Assembly: GCA_029861795.1 (NCBI GenBank)
Contig: JAOTYS010000165.1
Coordinates: 1-9,058 of the forward strand
From: Gammaproteobacteria bacterium
GTDB lineage: Bacteria > Pseudomonadota > Gammaproteobacteria > Arenicellales > JAOTYS01
Length of the DNA stretch: 9,058 nt
Reading direction: 5' to 3'
Positions 1-6,631 of the stretch are shown here, piece after piece (position 1 is the stretch's first letter; the number at the start of each line of letters is the position of its first letter). A model generated the notes under the pieces. The model worked only from the letters and a program-made list of their open reading frames with translations. It made no database searches and was not told the DNA's origin. The position numbers and the translations under genes are program-made.

Positions 1-1
1 T

Positions 2-166
2 TCATGACGAGTGTGCGGGTAACCCCAGTCGCTTGGTGTATTTATGGGTGGTGCTGACGATACCTACAGAGAACTCAATTATAGCACTATGCAGCAACCT
101 AAAGTGTGGATCAACGGTCTGAGATTTTCCACAGCCAGAGATCCCTATCCCAACTTTCAGCTTCAT
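2..166 (-). pseudogene. Short ORF, possible N-terminal remnant of a Gfo/Idh/MocA-type oxidoreductase
   Basis: This is an ATG-to-TGA reading frame of 54 residues on the minus strand. It begins MKLKVGIGISGCGKSQTV and later reads IVSTTHKYTKRLGLP. The start resembles the Rossmann N-terminus of Gfo/Idh/MocA dehydrogenases (MxLKVGIIGCGxI), and the later part resembles their second strand and following helix (xIVAVxxRxxxxAKxLGxP). The frame ends in TGA at the window edge, far short of the roughly 330 residues usual for that family, so it would be a truncated or frameshifted copy. The string GISGCGKS also fits a Walker A P-loop, which is the alternative reading. There is no clear ribosome binding site. 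The resemblance is from memory and weak; the frame may be chance. Confidence 0.27.
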
Positions 167-220
167 TGACTTGTAATAATACGCAAAAACCCTAACGATT
201 GTTCAGTGAAAGAATCATCA

Positions 221-277
221 TTATGTGTGGACACACAGACAGAGCCTGATAAGCCGTGCCGGATCCTCGTTAGGCAT
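221..277 (-). CDS. Tiny ORF (18 aa) with a good ribosome binding site; doubtful
   Basis: This is an 18-codon frame beginning MPNEDPARLIRL. A GGGAGG sequence (284-289, minus strand) sits 6 nt upstream of the ATG, better placed than the ribosome binding site of the SDR gene just upstream. The peptide is not recognised. It may be the surviving start of a gene that once followed the SDR and has since decayed, or a chance frame. The rest of the 167-323 gap shows no further coding signal and no convincing terminator; TGTGTG/CACACA (224-237) is a short palindrome without a T-run. Confidence 0.12.
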   Translation of the reverse strand: MPNEDPARLIRLCLCVHT

Positions 278-323
278 ATCTTGCCTCCCGTTGAAGGTAG
301 GCAGAGCTGAATATTACTGTGCT

Positions 324-1097
324 CTAGTCGACTGCGGGATCGACCGGCGAGCCTGCAATGAGGCCCCCGTCGGCGGTGAAACATTGCCCGGTAACAAACT
401 CCGACTCATCACACGACAACCACAGCGCCATATTCGCTATATCTTCAGGGCATCCCAAACGGCCCACAGGGTGTCTTGAAATGGCGGCTCGACGCGCGGC
501 CTCGGGGTCTGCAGCGACTGAAAAAGTCTGCTTGAGCATGTCTGTCTCGATCCATCCCGGACATATTGCGTTGCAACGAATTCCGTCTTCGCCGTGATCC
601 ACTGCAATGCTTCGAGTTAATCCAGTGACTCCGGCCTTTGAAGCGTTGTACGCGGCCAAACCTTTGTCCGCAACAAGGGCGCTGATAGATGCAAGATTAA
701 TGATCACACCACCCCCCTGTTGTCGCATATGAGGGATTGCATACTTGCTGCAGAGGAATACTCCTTTTAGGTTCACACCCATGAGCTGGTCCCACTCATC
801 CTCGGTGGTGTGCTCGACGGTCTTCTCCATCTCAATACCTGCGTTATTGATCAGAATATCGAGCCGCTTGGTACGGTCGCTCGCGTACTGAATGAGCCTC
901 ACGACGTCTTCGGACATAGAGACATCAGCGCGTTGGAAGTCCACCCTATCGGCTCCAGTGGTAAACGGTAGGCGCAACTCACCGCGGCCCGCCACAACGA
1001 CGTGAGCGCCTTCCCGCACAAATCGCTCGACGATAGCCCGCCCGATACCGCGCGTACCACCGGTCACGATTGCAGTCTTTCCTTCAAGTTTCCCCAT
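324..1097 (-). CDS. SDR family NAD(P)-dependent oxidoreductase
   Basis: This is a classical short-chain dehydrogenase/reductase of 257 residues, the usual family length, expected to be cytosolic. The cofactor motif TGGTRGIG is at 12-19, NNAG at 84-87, and the catalytic set is S137, Y150 and K154 in YNASK. A CPG motif follows at 179-181, and the C-terminal VTGQ...DGG segment is typical of the family. The ATG at 1097 gives the expected short lead (MGKLEGKTAIVTGG), but its ribosome binding site is weak (AGG 7 nt upstream). The substrate cannot be told from the sequence. Position downstream of acoABC on the same strand makes an acetoin/diacetyl/butanediol-type reductase possible, since those are SDRs of this length. 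However, 279 nt separate it from acoC and it has its own candidate -10, so it may be transcribed separately. Confidence 0.93.
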   Translation of the reverse strand: MGKLEGKTAIVTGGTRGIGRAIVERFVREGAHVVVAGRGELRLPFTTGADRVDFQRADVSMSEDVVRLIQYASDRTKRLDILINNAGIEMEKTVEHTTEDEWDQLMGVNLKGVFLCSKYAIPHMRQQGGGVIINLASISALVADKGLAAYNASKAGVTGLTRSIAVDHGEDGIRCNAICPGWIETDMLKQTFSVAADPEAARRAAISRHPVGRLGCPEDIANMALWLSCDESEFVTGQCFTADGGLIAGSPVDPAVD

Positions 1098-1116
1098 TCA
1101 GCAACCTGTTCTATGC

Positions 1117-1155
1117 GAGCATGCTCATCTTCTATGACCTATCGAGGCGAGTATA
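1117..1155 (-). promoter_or_regulatory. Candidate promoter -10 and palindromic operator of the SDR gene
   Basis: On the minus strand, TATACT (1155-1150) matches the sigma-70 -10 consensus at five of six bases. No good -35 is seen at 16-18 nt. Between it and the SDR start lies the perfect 10-bp palindrome GAGCATGCTC (1117-1126), a position where a repressor would block transcription. Either element could occur by chance, and only the combination makes them worth noting. Confidence 0.22.
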
Positions 1156-1156
1156 G

Positions 1157-1273
1157 ATGATTCAATTTTACGGACCCACTCACTGTGCCCCAGGCAATAC
1201 TGAAAAATCCACGCGTCGCCGTGCCATCGCCACACACTGGATCGGAGACGACGCCTTCCCGCGCGTGCGCTGA
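1157..1273 (+). pseudogene. Remnant of a phytanoyl-CoA dioxygenase (PhyH)-like gene, C-terminal piece
   Basis: This is a 38-residue plus-strand frame, too short to be an intact enzyme. It starts MIQFYGPTHCAPGN and continues with STRRRAIATHWIGDDAF. It reads like the C-terminal core of PhyH Fe(II)/2-oxoglutarate dioxygenases, where an H-x-A-P-G-N segment carries the distal iron-binding histidine, an R-R-R-A segment supplies the 2-oxoglutarate-binding arginine, and W-x-GDDA follows. Here these would be H9, R20-R22 and GDDA at 30-33. Just upstream a different frame (from 1138) reads PIEASID, which could be the preceding PLExGD-like turn, so a frameshift near 1157 is likely. TAG at 1154-1156 and TGA at 1135-1137 block both frames. 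No other part of the gene survives nearby: the upstream side is occupied by the SDR on the other strand. Family assignment is from memory. Confidence 0.5.
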
Positions 1274-1376
1274 CAGGGTTTAAGCATCTGTTTTTGCGGG
1301 CGCACGCTTGTGAAAACGGTAGCTACGCCGTGGATGGGGTTGTGAAGTGAATGATTCTCGAGCCGAGCCTCACAAA

Positions 1377-2507
1377 CTAAGGCGAGTTCGTTACCGCTAT
1401 GAATTCTTCGATTAGCCGATTCACTTCGCTGGCCTTTTCCATGTGTACCATATGCCCGGCGCCCTCTAAGATGTGACTCGGTGCTGTTTGGCCCAGGTTG
1501 CGCGCATGAGCTACAGGCAATATTTGATCCTCCTTACCCCAAATCACTTGCATTGGCATTGTTAGCTTTCGCAACTCGTCTTGCAACTGCGCTGCCTGCT
1601 TGCCATGGGCAAACGCGGCTTCAGCGATGGTTGTTAGCGCGGTCTCCACACCATCTAATCGTTTGAATTTAAGCACGTCATCGATCAGCTCACGTCTTAC
1701 CAGCTTGGGATCAGCAAACAACATTTGCAGCACTGGCTTCAGCTCTTTGCGTCGATTCGCGCCAATGAAGCCATTGATGTAGTCCATGTTGATATCTGGT
1801 CCTAAGCCACCCGAACAAATCAGTGTCAGGCTTTGTACCCGTCCTGGCAGGTTCAACGCGAGGTTTGCCGTCACTGCCCCACCCAGGGAGTGACCTACAA
1901 GATGGAGTGTTTTAATGTCAAGTTCGTCCAAGAACTCATGGACTGCTTGAGCGAGACTACTTACATCTCCTGCCGTCAAACTCTTACTCGAGCCTCCATG
2001 GCCGGGAAGGTCCAAAGACAACGTCGCACGACGCTCCGCAAGCACGGGTTGGTTAAATAGCCAATTATTAAGGTCACCGCCGAACCCGTGTACCAGAACG
2101 ACACTTGCTCCTGCATCTTCGCCCAACTTTAGATAGCGAACCGAACGCCCGCCAATCGCAATGGTCTGAGGCTCCACGGCACCACTTTCCGCCGCAACAA
2201 CTACCTTAAGATCCTTCTGGTATTGATCGACAAAGGCATCAACCTCCGCGTCGGAGACCGAGAGATCGGCAACCACACCCAACAACGCGCCCACGCTAAC
2301 AGTGTCACCATCAGTTGCTACGCGACGACGCAACACCCCGGACACCGGCGATTCATAAACATTAGTGATTTTTTCGGTCTCGATATCCAACACATCGCCA
2401 CCTGCCTGCAGCGTGTCCCCCTCGGCGACATGCCAAGCCGCGACCATTCCTTCGGTCATAGCAAGACCCCATTTAGGCATAGTGATGGGTTGAATCTTAT
2501 CTGTCAT
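1377..2507 (-). CDS. acoC: Acetoin dehydrogenase-type E2: lipoyl domain fused to alpha/beta hydrolase
   Basis: This 376-residue protein matches the AcoC type of acetoin dehydrogenase component. An N-terminal lipoyl domain (about 5-80) has the lipoylated lysine K46 in DIETEKITNV. A linker leads to an alpha/beta hydrolase fold (about 115-376). The oxyanion segment VHGFGG is at 139-144, the nucleophile S207 in GHSLGG, the acid D327 in WGKED, and H352 in GAGHMVH, so the triad looks complete. It lacks the E1/E3-binding domain and the HxxxDG acyltransferase domain of classical E2 proteins, as is usual for AcoC. In the complex the lipoyl arm would take the acetyl group from E1 and pass it to CoA. 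I chose ATG 2507 because AAGGAGG lies 6 nt upstream; a GTG 36 nt earlier would put that site inside the gene. It follows acoB after a 130-nt gap. Confidence 0.93.
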   Translation of the reverse strand: MTDKIQPITMPKWGLAMTEGMVAAWHVAEGDTLQAGGDVLDIETEKITNVYESPVSGVLRRRVATDGDTVSVGALLGVVADLSVSDAEVDAFVDQYQKDLKVVVAAESGAVEPQTIAIGGRSVRYLKLGEDAGASVVLVHGFGGDLNNWLFNQPVLAERRATLSLDLPGHGGSSKSLTAGDVSSLAQAVHEFLDELDIKTLHLVGHSLGGAVTANLALNLPGRVQSLTLICSGGLGPDINMDYINGFIGANRRKELKPVLQMLFADPKLVRRELIDDVLKFKRLDGVETALTTIAEAAFAHGKQAAQLQDELRKLTMPMQVIWGKEDQILPVAHARNLGQTAPSHILEGAGHMVHMEKASEVNRLIEEFIAVTNSP

Positions 2508-2513
2508 AGTCGA

Positions 2514-2520
2514 CCTCCTT
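2514..2520 (-). promoter_or_regulatory. Ribosome binding site that fixes the acoC start
   Basis: AAGGAGG on the minus strand is a full match to the anti-Shine-Dalgarno sequence, with 6 nt to the ATG at 2507. It decides against the longer GTG start at 2543, whose coding sequence would run through it. Confidence 0.85.
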
Positions 2521-2612
2521 AATCGACTGGTTAATAGCCACACTCATCTCACCGGCCACCGCGCCCCAACGTTGTATACGCGACTCCTCATGTGCACGAC
2601 CCTCCCGGTTGC

Positions 2613-2638
2613 GCACATTGCTCACGCGGGTAATGTGC
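2613..2638 (-). repeat. Inverted repeat (hairpin) at the end of acoB
   Basis: GCACATT (2613-2619) and AATGTGC (2632-2638) are perfect 7-bp complements around a 12-nt loop, starting right at the acoB stop codon. No T-run follows on the minus strand, so it is a poor intrinsic terminator. In the 130-nt acoB-acoC gap it could act as an mRNA-stabilising or processing stem that tunes acoC relative to acoAB. The rest of the gap (2508-2612) holds only the acoC ribosome binding site and an unsupported 15-codon frame. Confidence 0.35.
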
Positions 2639-3648
2639 TACGCGTGTCCCACCACGCCTCGCACCGCCGCCGTAATCTTTTCCGGATTAGGGATAAATAA
2701 ATCCTCAAGCTCCGGTGCGAAAGGCGGCGGGGTATGTGGCGGGGTCACCATCTTTATCGGTGCCTTCAGTGCGTCGAATGCATTTTGTGCCACTAACGCA
2801 GAAATATCTGTGGCCATATTGCAACGTGGAGTTGCCTCATCGACGATCACTAAACGCCCCGTGTCCTCGACACTCTCGATGATGCTGTCTTCGTCCAGTG
2901 GCGACGTGGTACGGGGGTCGATCACGGTACAGCTTATGCCATCCTTCTCTAAGTCGTCCGCCACTTGATTGGCAAACTGAACCATGCGCCCCAAGGCGAC
3001 AACGGTGACATCGTCGCCCTCGCGGGTGATGTTCGCTTCACCGAAAGGAATGGTATAGGCCTCGTCCGGCACCTCTTCTTCCTCATCGTACATGACCTTA
3101 TGCTCACAAAAGATCACCGGGTCATCGTCTCTTATAGCCTGAATCATCAGACCCTTGGCCTCATAGGCTGAGGAAGGCATCACCACTTTCAGCCCCGGGA
3201 TATGAGTAAAGATTGGATAAAGGCATTGACTGTGCTGACTGGCGGCGCGGAAGCCCGCACCGTACATAGTGCGAATCACCACCGGGGTCACTGCCTTACC
3301 GCCAAACATATAACGAAATTTCGCGGCCTGGTTAAAAATCTGATCGAAGCATACGCCCATGAAATCAATGAACATAAGCTCCGCAACGGGTCGTAGGCCG
3401 GTGGCCGCAGCGCCCACTGCAGCACCAACGAACGCGCTTTCTGTAATCGGCGTGTCCAGTACACGCTCACGGCCGAACTCAGGCATCAACCCCTTGGTCA
3501 CTCCCAGCACGCCACCCCACGCATCGTCTTCGCCGGGCGCTCCCATTCCACCAGCGTTGTCCTCACCCATAACGATAACAGTCGGATCGCGACGCATCTC
3601 TTGCGCTAGCGCTTCGTTGATAGCTTGTCGGTAGGATTTCTTTGCCAT
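2638..3648 (-). CDS. acoB: Acetoin dehydrogenase-type E1 component, beta subunit
   Basis: This is the E1 beta chain of a thiamine-diphosphate 2-oxo acid/acetoin dehydrogenase, 336 residues, full length for AcoB/PdhB proteins. The N-terminal pyrimidine-binding half has the GED segment at 28-30, whose glutamate (E29) corresponds to the residue that activates the cofactor. GVLGVTKGL, DTPITESAFVGAA and MFIDFMGVCFDQIFNQAAK are further conserved blocks. The C-terminal transketolase-C half includes DPRTTSPLDEDSI and the ending IPNPEKITAAV. It should pair with AcoA as an alpha2beta2 tetramer in the cytosol. The start is supported by GGGGAGGGG with GGAGG centred 8 nt upstream. Only 14 nt separate it from the acoA stop, and the ribosome binding site fills that gap, so the two are co-transcribed. 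A pyruvate or branched-chain E1 beta is the alternative; the AcoC-type partner favours acetoin dehydrogenase. Confidence 0.95.
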   Translation of the reverse strand: MAKKSYRQAINEALAQEMRRDPTVIVMGEDNAGGMGAPGEDDAWGGVLGVTKGLMPEFGRERVLDTPITESAFVGAAVGAAATGLRPVAELMFIDFMGVCFDQIFNQAAKFRYMFGGKAVTPVVIRTMYGAGFRAASQHSQCLYPIFTHIPGLKVVMPSSAYEAKGLMIQAIRDDDPVIFCEHKVMYDEEEEVPDEAYTIPFGEANITREGDDVTVVALGRMVQFANQVADDLEKDGISCTVIDPRTTSPLDEDSIIESVEDTGRLVIVDEATPRCNMATDISALVAQNAFDALKAPIKMVTPPHTPPPFAPELEDLFIPNPEKITAAVRGVVGHA

Positions 3649-3662
3649 GACTGTCCCCTCCC

Positions 3663-4628
3663 CTAGTAGGTCACATAGACGTCGGTAAGCAGGTCTTGTT
3701 CCCCAGGTGGTGGGGCGGCTGCAGCCTCGGCCACCGCCTGATCGATAAGTGCGGTGGCCTGTTTTTCGATCTCATCGAGTTGCTTAGCTTCCAGTAATCC
3801 CGCTTCCGTCACTCGCTGACGGAATAGTTTCAAACAGTCCTTGTCCGCCCGAAGCTTGTCAACCTCGTCCGCTGCGCGATAGGTGGTCGCATCACCTTCA
3901 AAATGACCGTAGTACCGGTTGGTCTGCACATGAATAAGACTCGGGCCGTCTCCATTGCGCGCCCGTGCAACGGCCTCGCTCGCCGCATCGTATACATCGA
4001 AAAAGTCATGCCCATCGACCCGTCGGCCCGGCATACCGAAAGCCTCCGCACGCTTTAACTGATCTCCCGCCACCGACCAAGAGCTGGCGGTGGACTCGGC
4101 ATAGCCATTATCCTCGACCACAAAGATGGCCGGCAGATTCCATACCTTCGACAAATTCAGCGATTCAAGGGTAGTGCCTTGATTGGATCCGCCGTCGCCG
4201 ACAAAGGCCACGGCCACACCACCGGTCTTAAGATTCTTTGCAGATAGTGCAGCGCCGCAGACCAACGGCGGGCCACCCCCCACGATTCCATTGGCACCCA
4301 TCATTCCTTTTTTTAAGTCGGCGATGTGCATGGAGCCACCCTTGCCGCCGCACAATCCATCCTTACGCCCGTAAATCTCCTTCATCATCGCCTTGATATC
4401 ACATCCCTTGGCGATGCAATGTCCATGTCCTCGATGTGTGCTGGCGATACAGTCCCTATCATTCAAATGCATCATCACCCCCACCGCTGATGCTTCTTCA
4501 CCGGCGTAGAGATGCACGAATCCCGGGATACCACCGGCGGCAAACTCGATATGGACGCGCTCCTCAAACTCACGTATTTCGCACATCCCGCGGTAGGCCT
4601 TAAGCAATTCCTCGCGAGCCAATTGCAT
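3663..4628 (-). CDS. acoA: Acetoin dehydrogenase-type E1 component, alpha subunit
   Basis: This is the E1 alpha chain that binds thiamine diphosphate and performs the first decarboxylation or cleavage step, 321 residues, typical for AcoA. The thiamine-diphosphate motif begins GDGGSNQG at 144-151 and ends with N174 in EDNGYAEST. STHRGHGH (63-70) supplies conserved active-site histidines, and GGKGGSMHIAD (94-104) and YYGHFEGD (239-246) are further family blocks. The start has an ideal AAGGAGG (4637-4643) 8 nt upstream. It is the first gene of acoA-acoB-acoC, facing away from betA across a 298-nt divergent region. No acoX, no dihydrolipoamide dehydrogenase (E3) and no AcoR-type regulator are seen in the window. 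The true substrate (acetoin, pyruvate or another 2-oxo compound) cannot be decided from sequence alone. Confidence 0.95.
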   Translation of the reverse strand: MQLAREELLKAYRGMCEIREFEERVHIEFAAGGIPGFVHLYAGEEASAVGVMMHLNDRDCIASTHRGHGHCIAKGCDIKAMMKEIYGRKDGLCGGKGGSMHIADLKKGMMGANGIVGGGPPLVCGAALSAKNLKTGGVAVAFVGDGGSNQGTTLESLNLSKVWNLPAIFVVEDNGYAESTASSWSVAGDQLKRAEAFGMPGRRVDGHDFFDVYDAASEAVARARNGDGPSLIHVQTNRYYGHFEGDATTYRAADEVDKLRADKDCLKLFRQRVTEAGLLEAKQLDEIEKQATALIDQAVAEAAAAPPPGEQDLLTDVYVTY

Positions 4629-4792
4629 AGCTATCTCCTCCTTATGGTTGCGTGGCTAAATCACAGAAGACTCCTCGACCTGATGGTGCTCGAGCCTTTC
4701 ACTGTTCCCTATTAAGAGTGCTCCATTGCAGGATTTCCATTGTATCTCATGCTGAGGGCGGCGCGACCAGGGGTCGACTATCGGTCGGTTCA

Positions 4793-4814
4793 GCGGCAGC
4801 CCAGCATCTGCCGC
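4793..4814. promoter_or_regulatory. Inverted repeat in the acoA/betA divergent region, operator candidate
   Basis: GCGGCAG, an 8-nt spacer and CTGCCGC form a perfect 7+7 bp dyad of 22 bp, the size of a dimeric repressor or activator site. It lies about 34 bp upstream of the -10 candidate of the betA-like gene and about 165 bp upstream of acoA, so it could regulate one or both transcripts. As RNA it could also form a stem, but there is no T-run. A second, smaller dyad, CGACC/GGTCG, is at 4764-4776. No regulator gene is visible in the window. Confidence 0.4.
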
Positions 4815-4835
4815 CCCCTGATCACGAAAATACTT

Positions 4836-4849
4836 CGAGGTACGAGGTA
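4836..4849 (+). repeat. Tandem 7-bp repeat CGAGGTA x2 at the betA promoter
   Basis: CGAGGTA occurs twice without a gap (4836-4842, 4843-4849), and the second copy runs into the TATACT box. A tandem repeat just upstream of a -10 could be an activator site touching RNA polymerase, or a chance duplication. Confidence 0.4.
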
Positions 4850-4853
4850 TACT
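4848..4853 (+). promoter_or_regulatory. Candidate -10 box of the betA-crotonase transcript
   Basis: TATACT matches TATAAT at five of six bases, 73 nt before the betA start codon. No recognisable -35 is present at 16-18 nt, which would fit an activator-dependent promoter. The 5' leader holds a small dyad, CTGGA/TCCAG (4883-4899). For acoA on the other strand, TACAAT (4744-4739) is the best -10 candidate, also without a -35. I found no correctly spaced sigma-54 GG-N10-GC element, although aco operons in some bacteria use one. Confidence 0.3.
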
Positions 4854-4926
4854 GCGCTCCCTCGGTCCAATCTTGAATCAGCCTGGACTCCGTTTCCAGT
4901 AACAATAGTGGCGAAGGGGATAGGGA

Positions 4927-6579
4927 ATGGCGAATACTTATGACTACATCATTATTGGCGCAGGATCTGCCGGATGTGTGCTGGCGAGTCGTCTCACCGA
5001 GGATCCTAATGTCAAAGTCCTTCTGCTCGAGGCGGGCCCCATGGATCGCAGTCTTTACATCCACATGCCTGCCGCATTTTCCTATCCCTTGGCCGACGAC
5101 AAGTTCAACTGGTACTACCATACTGATCCGGAACCGTACATGGACAACCGTCGTATGTACTGTGCCCGTGGTCGCGTGCTGGGCGGCTCATCGTCTATTA
5201 ATGGCATGGTTTATGTGCGCGGTAATGCATTGGATTACGACGGGTGGGCTAGAAATAGTTTGGCGGAGTGGTCTTACGCCCATTGCCTACCTTACTTCCG
5301 AAAATCCGAAACCTTTGATCAAGGCGCCGACGATTACCGTGGCGGCGACGGTCCACTAAATGTCTCTACGGGACGCTGCGACAATCCGCTATTTAATGTC
5401 TTTGTCGAAGCGGGCTTACAAGCCGGCTACCCCTACACAGAAGACATGAACGGTTATCAACAGGAAGGTTTCGGCAAGATGAACATGACGGTGCACAAGG
5501 GTGAACGCTGGAGCGCTGTGAAGGCTTACCTGCGAGCCGCCATGAGCCGTGCTAACTTGACCGTGGAGGTCAAGGCCTTCACCAATCGTATCCTCTTCTC
5601 CGGTACGCAAGCCACAGGGGTGGAATACGAACGAGCAAATCATACTCATCAAGTTCACGCAGAGCGCGAGGTCATTGTGTGCGGCGGCGTAATCAATTCA
5701 CCACAGCTACTTATGCTGTCTGGGATCGGCAATGCAGATGACTTGAACAACCTGAATATTCCCGTGGTACAACACCTGCCCGGTGTTGGCGAGAACCTAC
5801 AAGATCACCTCGATCTATATATCCAATACGAATGCAAGCAACCCATTACCTTATATAACTCGCTCAAACCACTAGGTAAATTGAAAACGGGTTTGGAATG
5901 GTTGTTATTTAAAAAAGGCGTGGGGGCTTCAAACCAATTTGAATCAGGCGGTTTTATCCGTACTCGCGCCGGCGTAGAGTTTCCCAACCTGCAGTATCAC
6001 TTTATGCCTATTGCAGCGAGCTATGATGGCAGCAGCACGGTCAAGAGCCACGGCTTTCAAGTGTTCATGAGCACCATGCGGCCAACTAGCCGCGGTCGCG
6101 TGAAGCTTAGATCAAGCAATCCTCGGGAGCATCCGTCGATTCTATTCAACTATCTTCAGACCGAGAACGATCGACAAGAGATAAGAGACGGTGTGCGCCT
6201 TACTCGGGAAATCGTTGCGCAAAAGGCGTTTGATCCGTTCCGTGGAAAGGAACTCGCCCCCGGTGATGGTCTAACCTCGGATGCCGATATCGAGGCCTTT
6301 GCTAGGGCTAAGGGCGAAACCGAATATCATCCAGCGTGCAGCTGCAAGATGGGCATCGATGACATGGCAGTGGTCGACGGCGACACCCGGGTGCATGGGG
6401 TCGAGAACCTGCGTGTGGTTGATGCGTCCATCATGCCTCAGGTGATCACTGGCAACCTCAATGCCACCACCATCATGATCGCGGAAAAGGCCGCTGACAT
6501 TATCGCGGGGAAATCCCCGCTAAAGCCCACATACACTCCCTTCTACCGCGCTGAGAATTACAGGACGTCACAACGCTAA
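4927..6579 (+). CDS. betA: GMC family FAD oxidoreductase, choline dehydrogenase-like
   Basis: This flavoprotein (550 residues; BetA about 556) oxidises an alcohol to an aldehyde and probably passes electrons to the respiratory chain. The FAD motif GAGSAG is at 11-16, with the acidic end of the second strand in LLLEAG. GMC signature 1 is around 81-99 ([19 protein letters not shown]), and signature 2 around 253-267 (GGVINSPQ...SGIG). The active-site pair is H468 in [10 protein letters not shown] and N510 in ITGNLNATT, the His/Asn pair seen in choline dehydrogenases and choline oxidase. Blocks such as [21 protein letters not shown] and [15 protein letters not shown] closely match my memory of E. 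coli BetA. No transmembrane segment or signal peptide is visible. The start has a modest AAGGGGAT upstream. Neither betaine-aldehyde dehydrogenase (betB) nor betI is adjacent, so a different alcohol substrate remains possible. Confidence 0.87.
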   Translation: MANTYDYIIIGAGSAGCVLASRLTEDPNVKVLLLEAGPMDRSLYIHMPAAFSYPLADDKFNWYYHTDPEPYMDNRRMYCARGRVLGGSSSINGMVYVRGNALDYDGWARNSLAEWSYAHCLPYFRKSETFDQGADDYRGGDGPLNVSTGRCDNPLFNVFVEAGLQAGYPYTEDMNGYQQEGFGKMNMTVHKGERWSAVKAYLRAAMSRANLTVEVKAFTNRILFSGTQATGVEYERANHTHQVHAEREVIVCGGVINSPQLLMLSGIGNADDLNNLNIPVVQHLPGVGENLQDHLDLYIQYECKQPITLYNSLKPLGKLKTGLEWLLFKKGVGASNQFESGGFIRTRAGVEFPNLQYHFMPIAASYDGSSTVKSHGFQVFMSTMRPTSRGRVKLRSSNPREHPSILFNYLQTENDRQEIRDGVRLTREIVAQKAFDPFRGKELAPGDGLTSDADIEAFARAKGETEYHPACSCKMGIDDMAVVDGDTRVHGVENLRVVDASIMPQVITGNLNATTIMIAEKAADIIAGKSPLKPTYTPFYRAENYRTSQR

Positions 6580-6618
6580 CGAGACATCATTCTGCTAGAG
6601 ATGACACGAACCCAGTTT

Positions 6619-6623
6619 GGAGG
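6619..6623 (+). promoter_or_regulatory. Ribosome binding site that fixes the crotonase start
   Basis: GGAGG lies 8 nt before the ATG at 6632. An in-frame TTG at 6617 overlaps this site and would leave the gene without a ribosome binding site, so 6632 is preferred. Confidence 0.8.
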
Positions 6624-6631
6624 CCACTGCC

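Noticed and set aside
163..479. Frames on both strands across the 3' end of the first SDR
   Set aside because: They overlap the clear SDR coding sequence and their unique parts have no recognisable motif.
1263..1307. GCGTGCGC/GCGCACGC inverted repeat after acoC as a terminator
   Set aside because: The 29-nt loop is long, the stem is GC alternation easily found by chance, part lies in the PhyH-like relic, and no T-run follows on the minus strand.
2508..2543. GTG start extending AcoC by 12 residues
   Set aside because: The AAGGAGG site would be inside the gene, and the lipoyl domain starts properly at the ATG at 2507.
4655..4671. CRP-like site TGTGATTTAGCCACGCA upstream of acoA (minus strand)
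   Set aside because: Only the TGTGA half matches; the second half does not fit TCACA, and it lies too close to the start codon.
4629..4760. Sigma-54 promoter for acoA, as in other aco operons
   Set aside because: The best candidate, TGGAAATCCTGCA on the minus strand, has only 7 nt between GG and GC instead of 10.
4822..5121. 99-codon minus-strand frame over the betA start
   Set aside because: It overlaps the N-terminal FAD domain of the betA-like gene and looks like no known protein.
6617..6631. TTG start extending the crotonase by five residues
   Set aside because: It overlaps the GGAGG ribosome binding site that serves the ATG at 6632.
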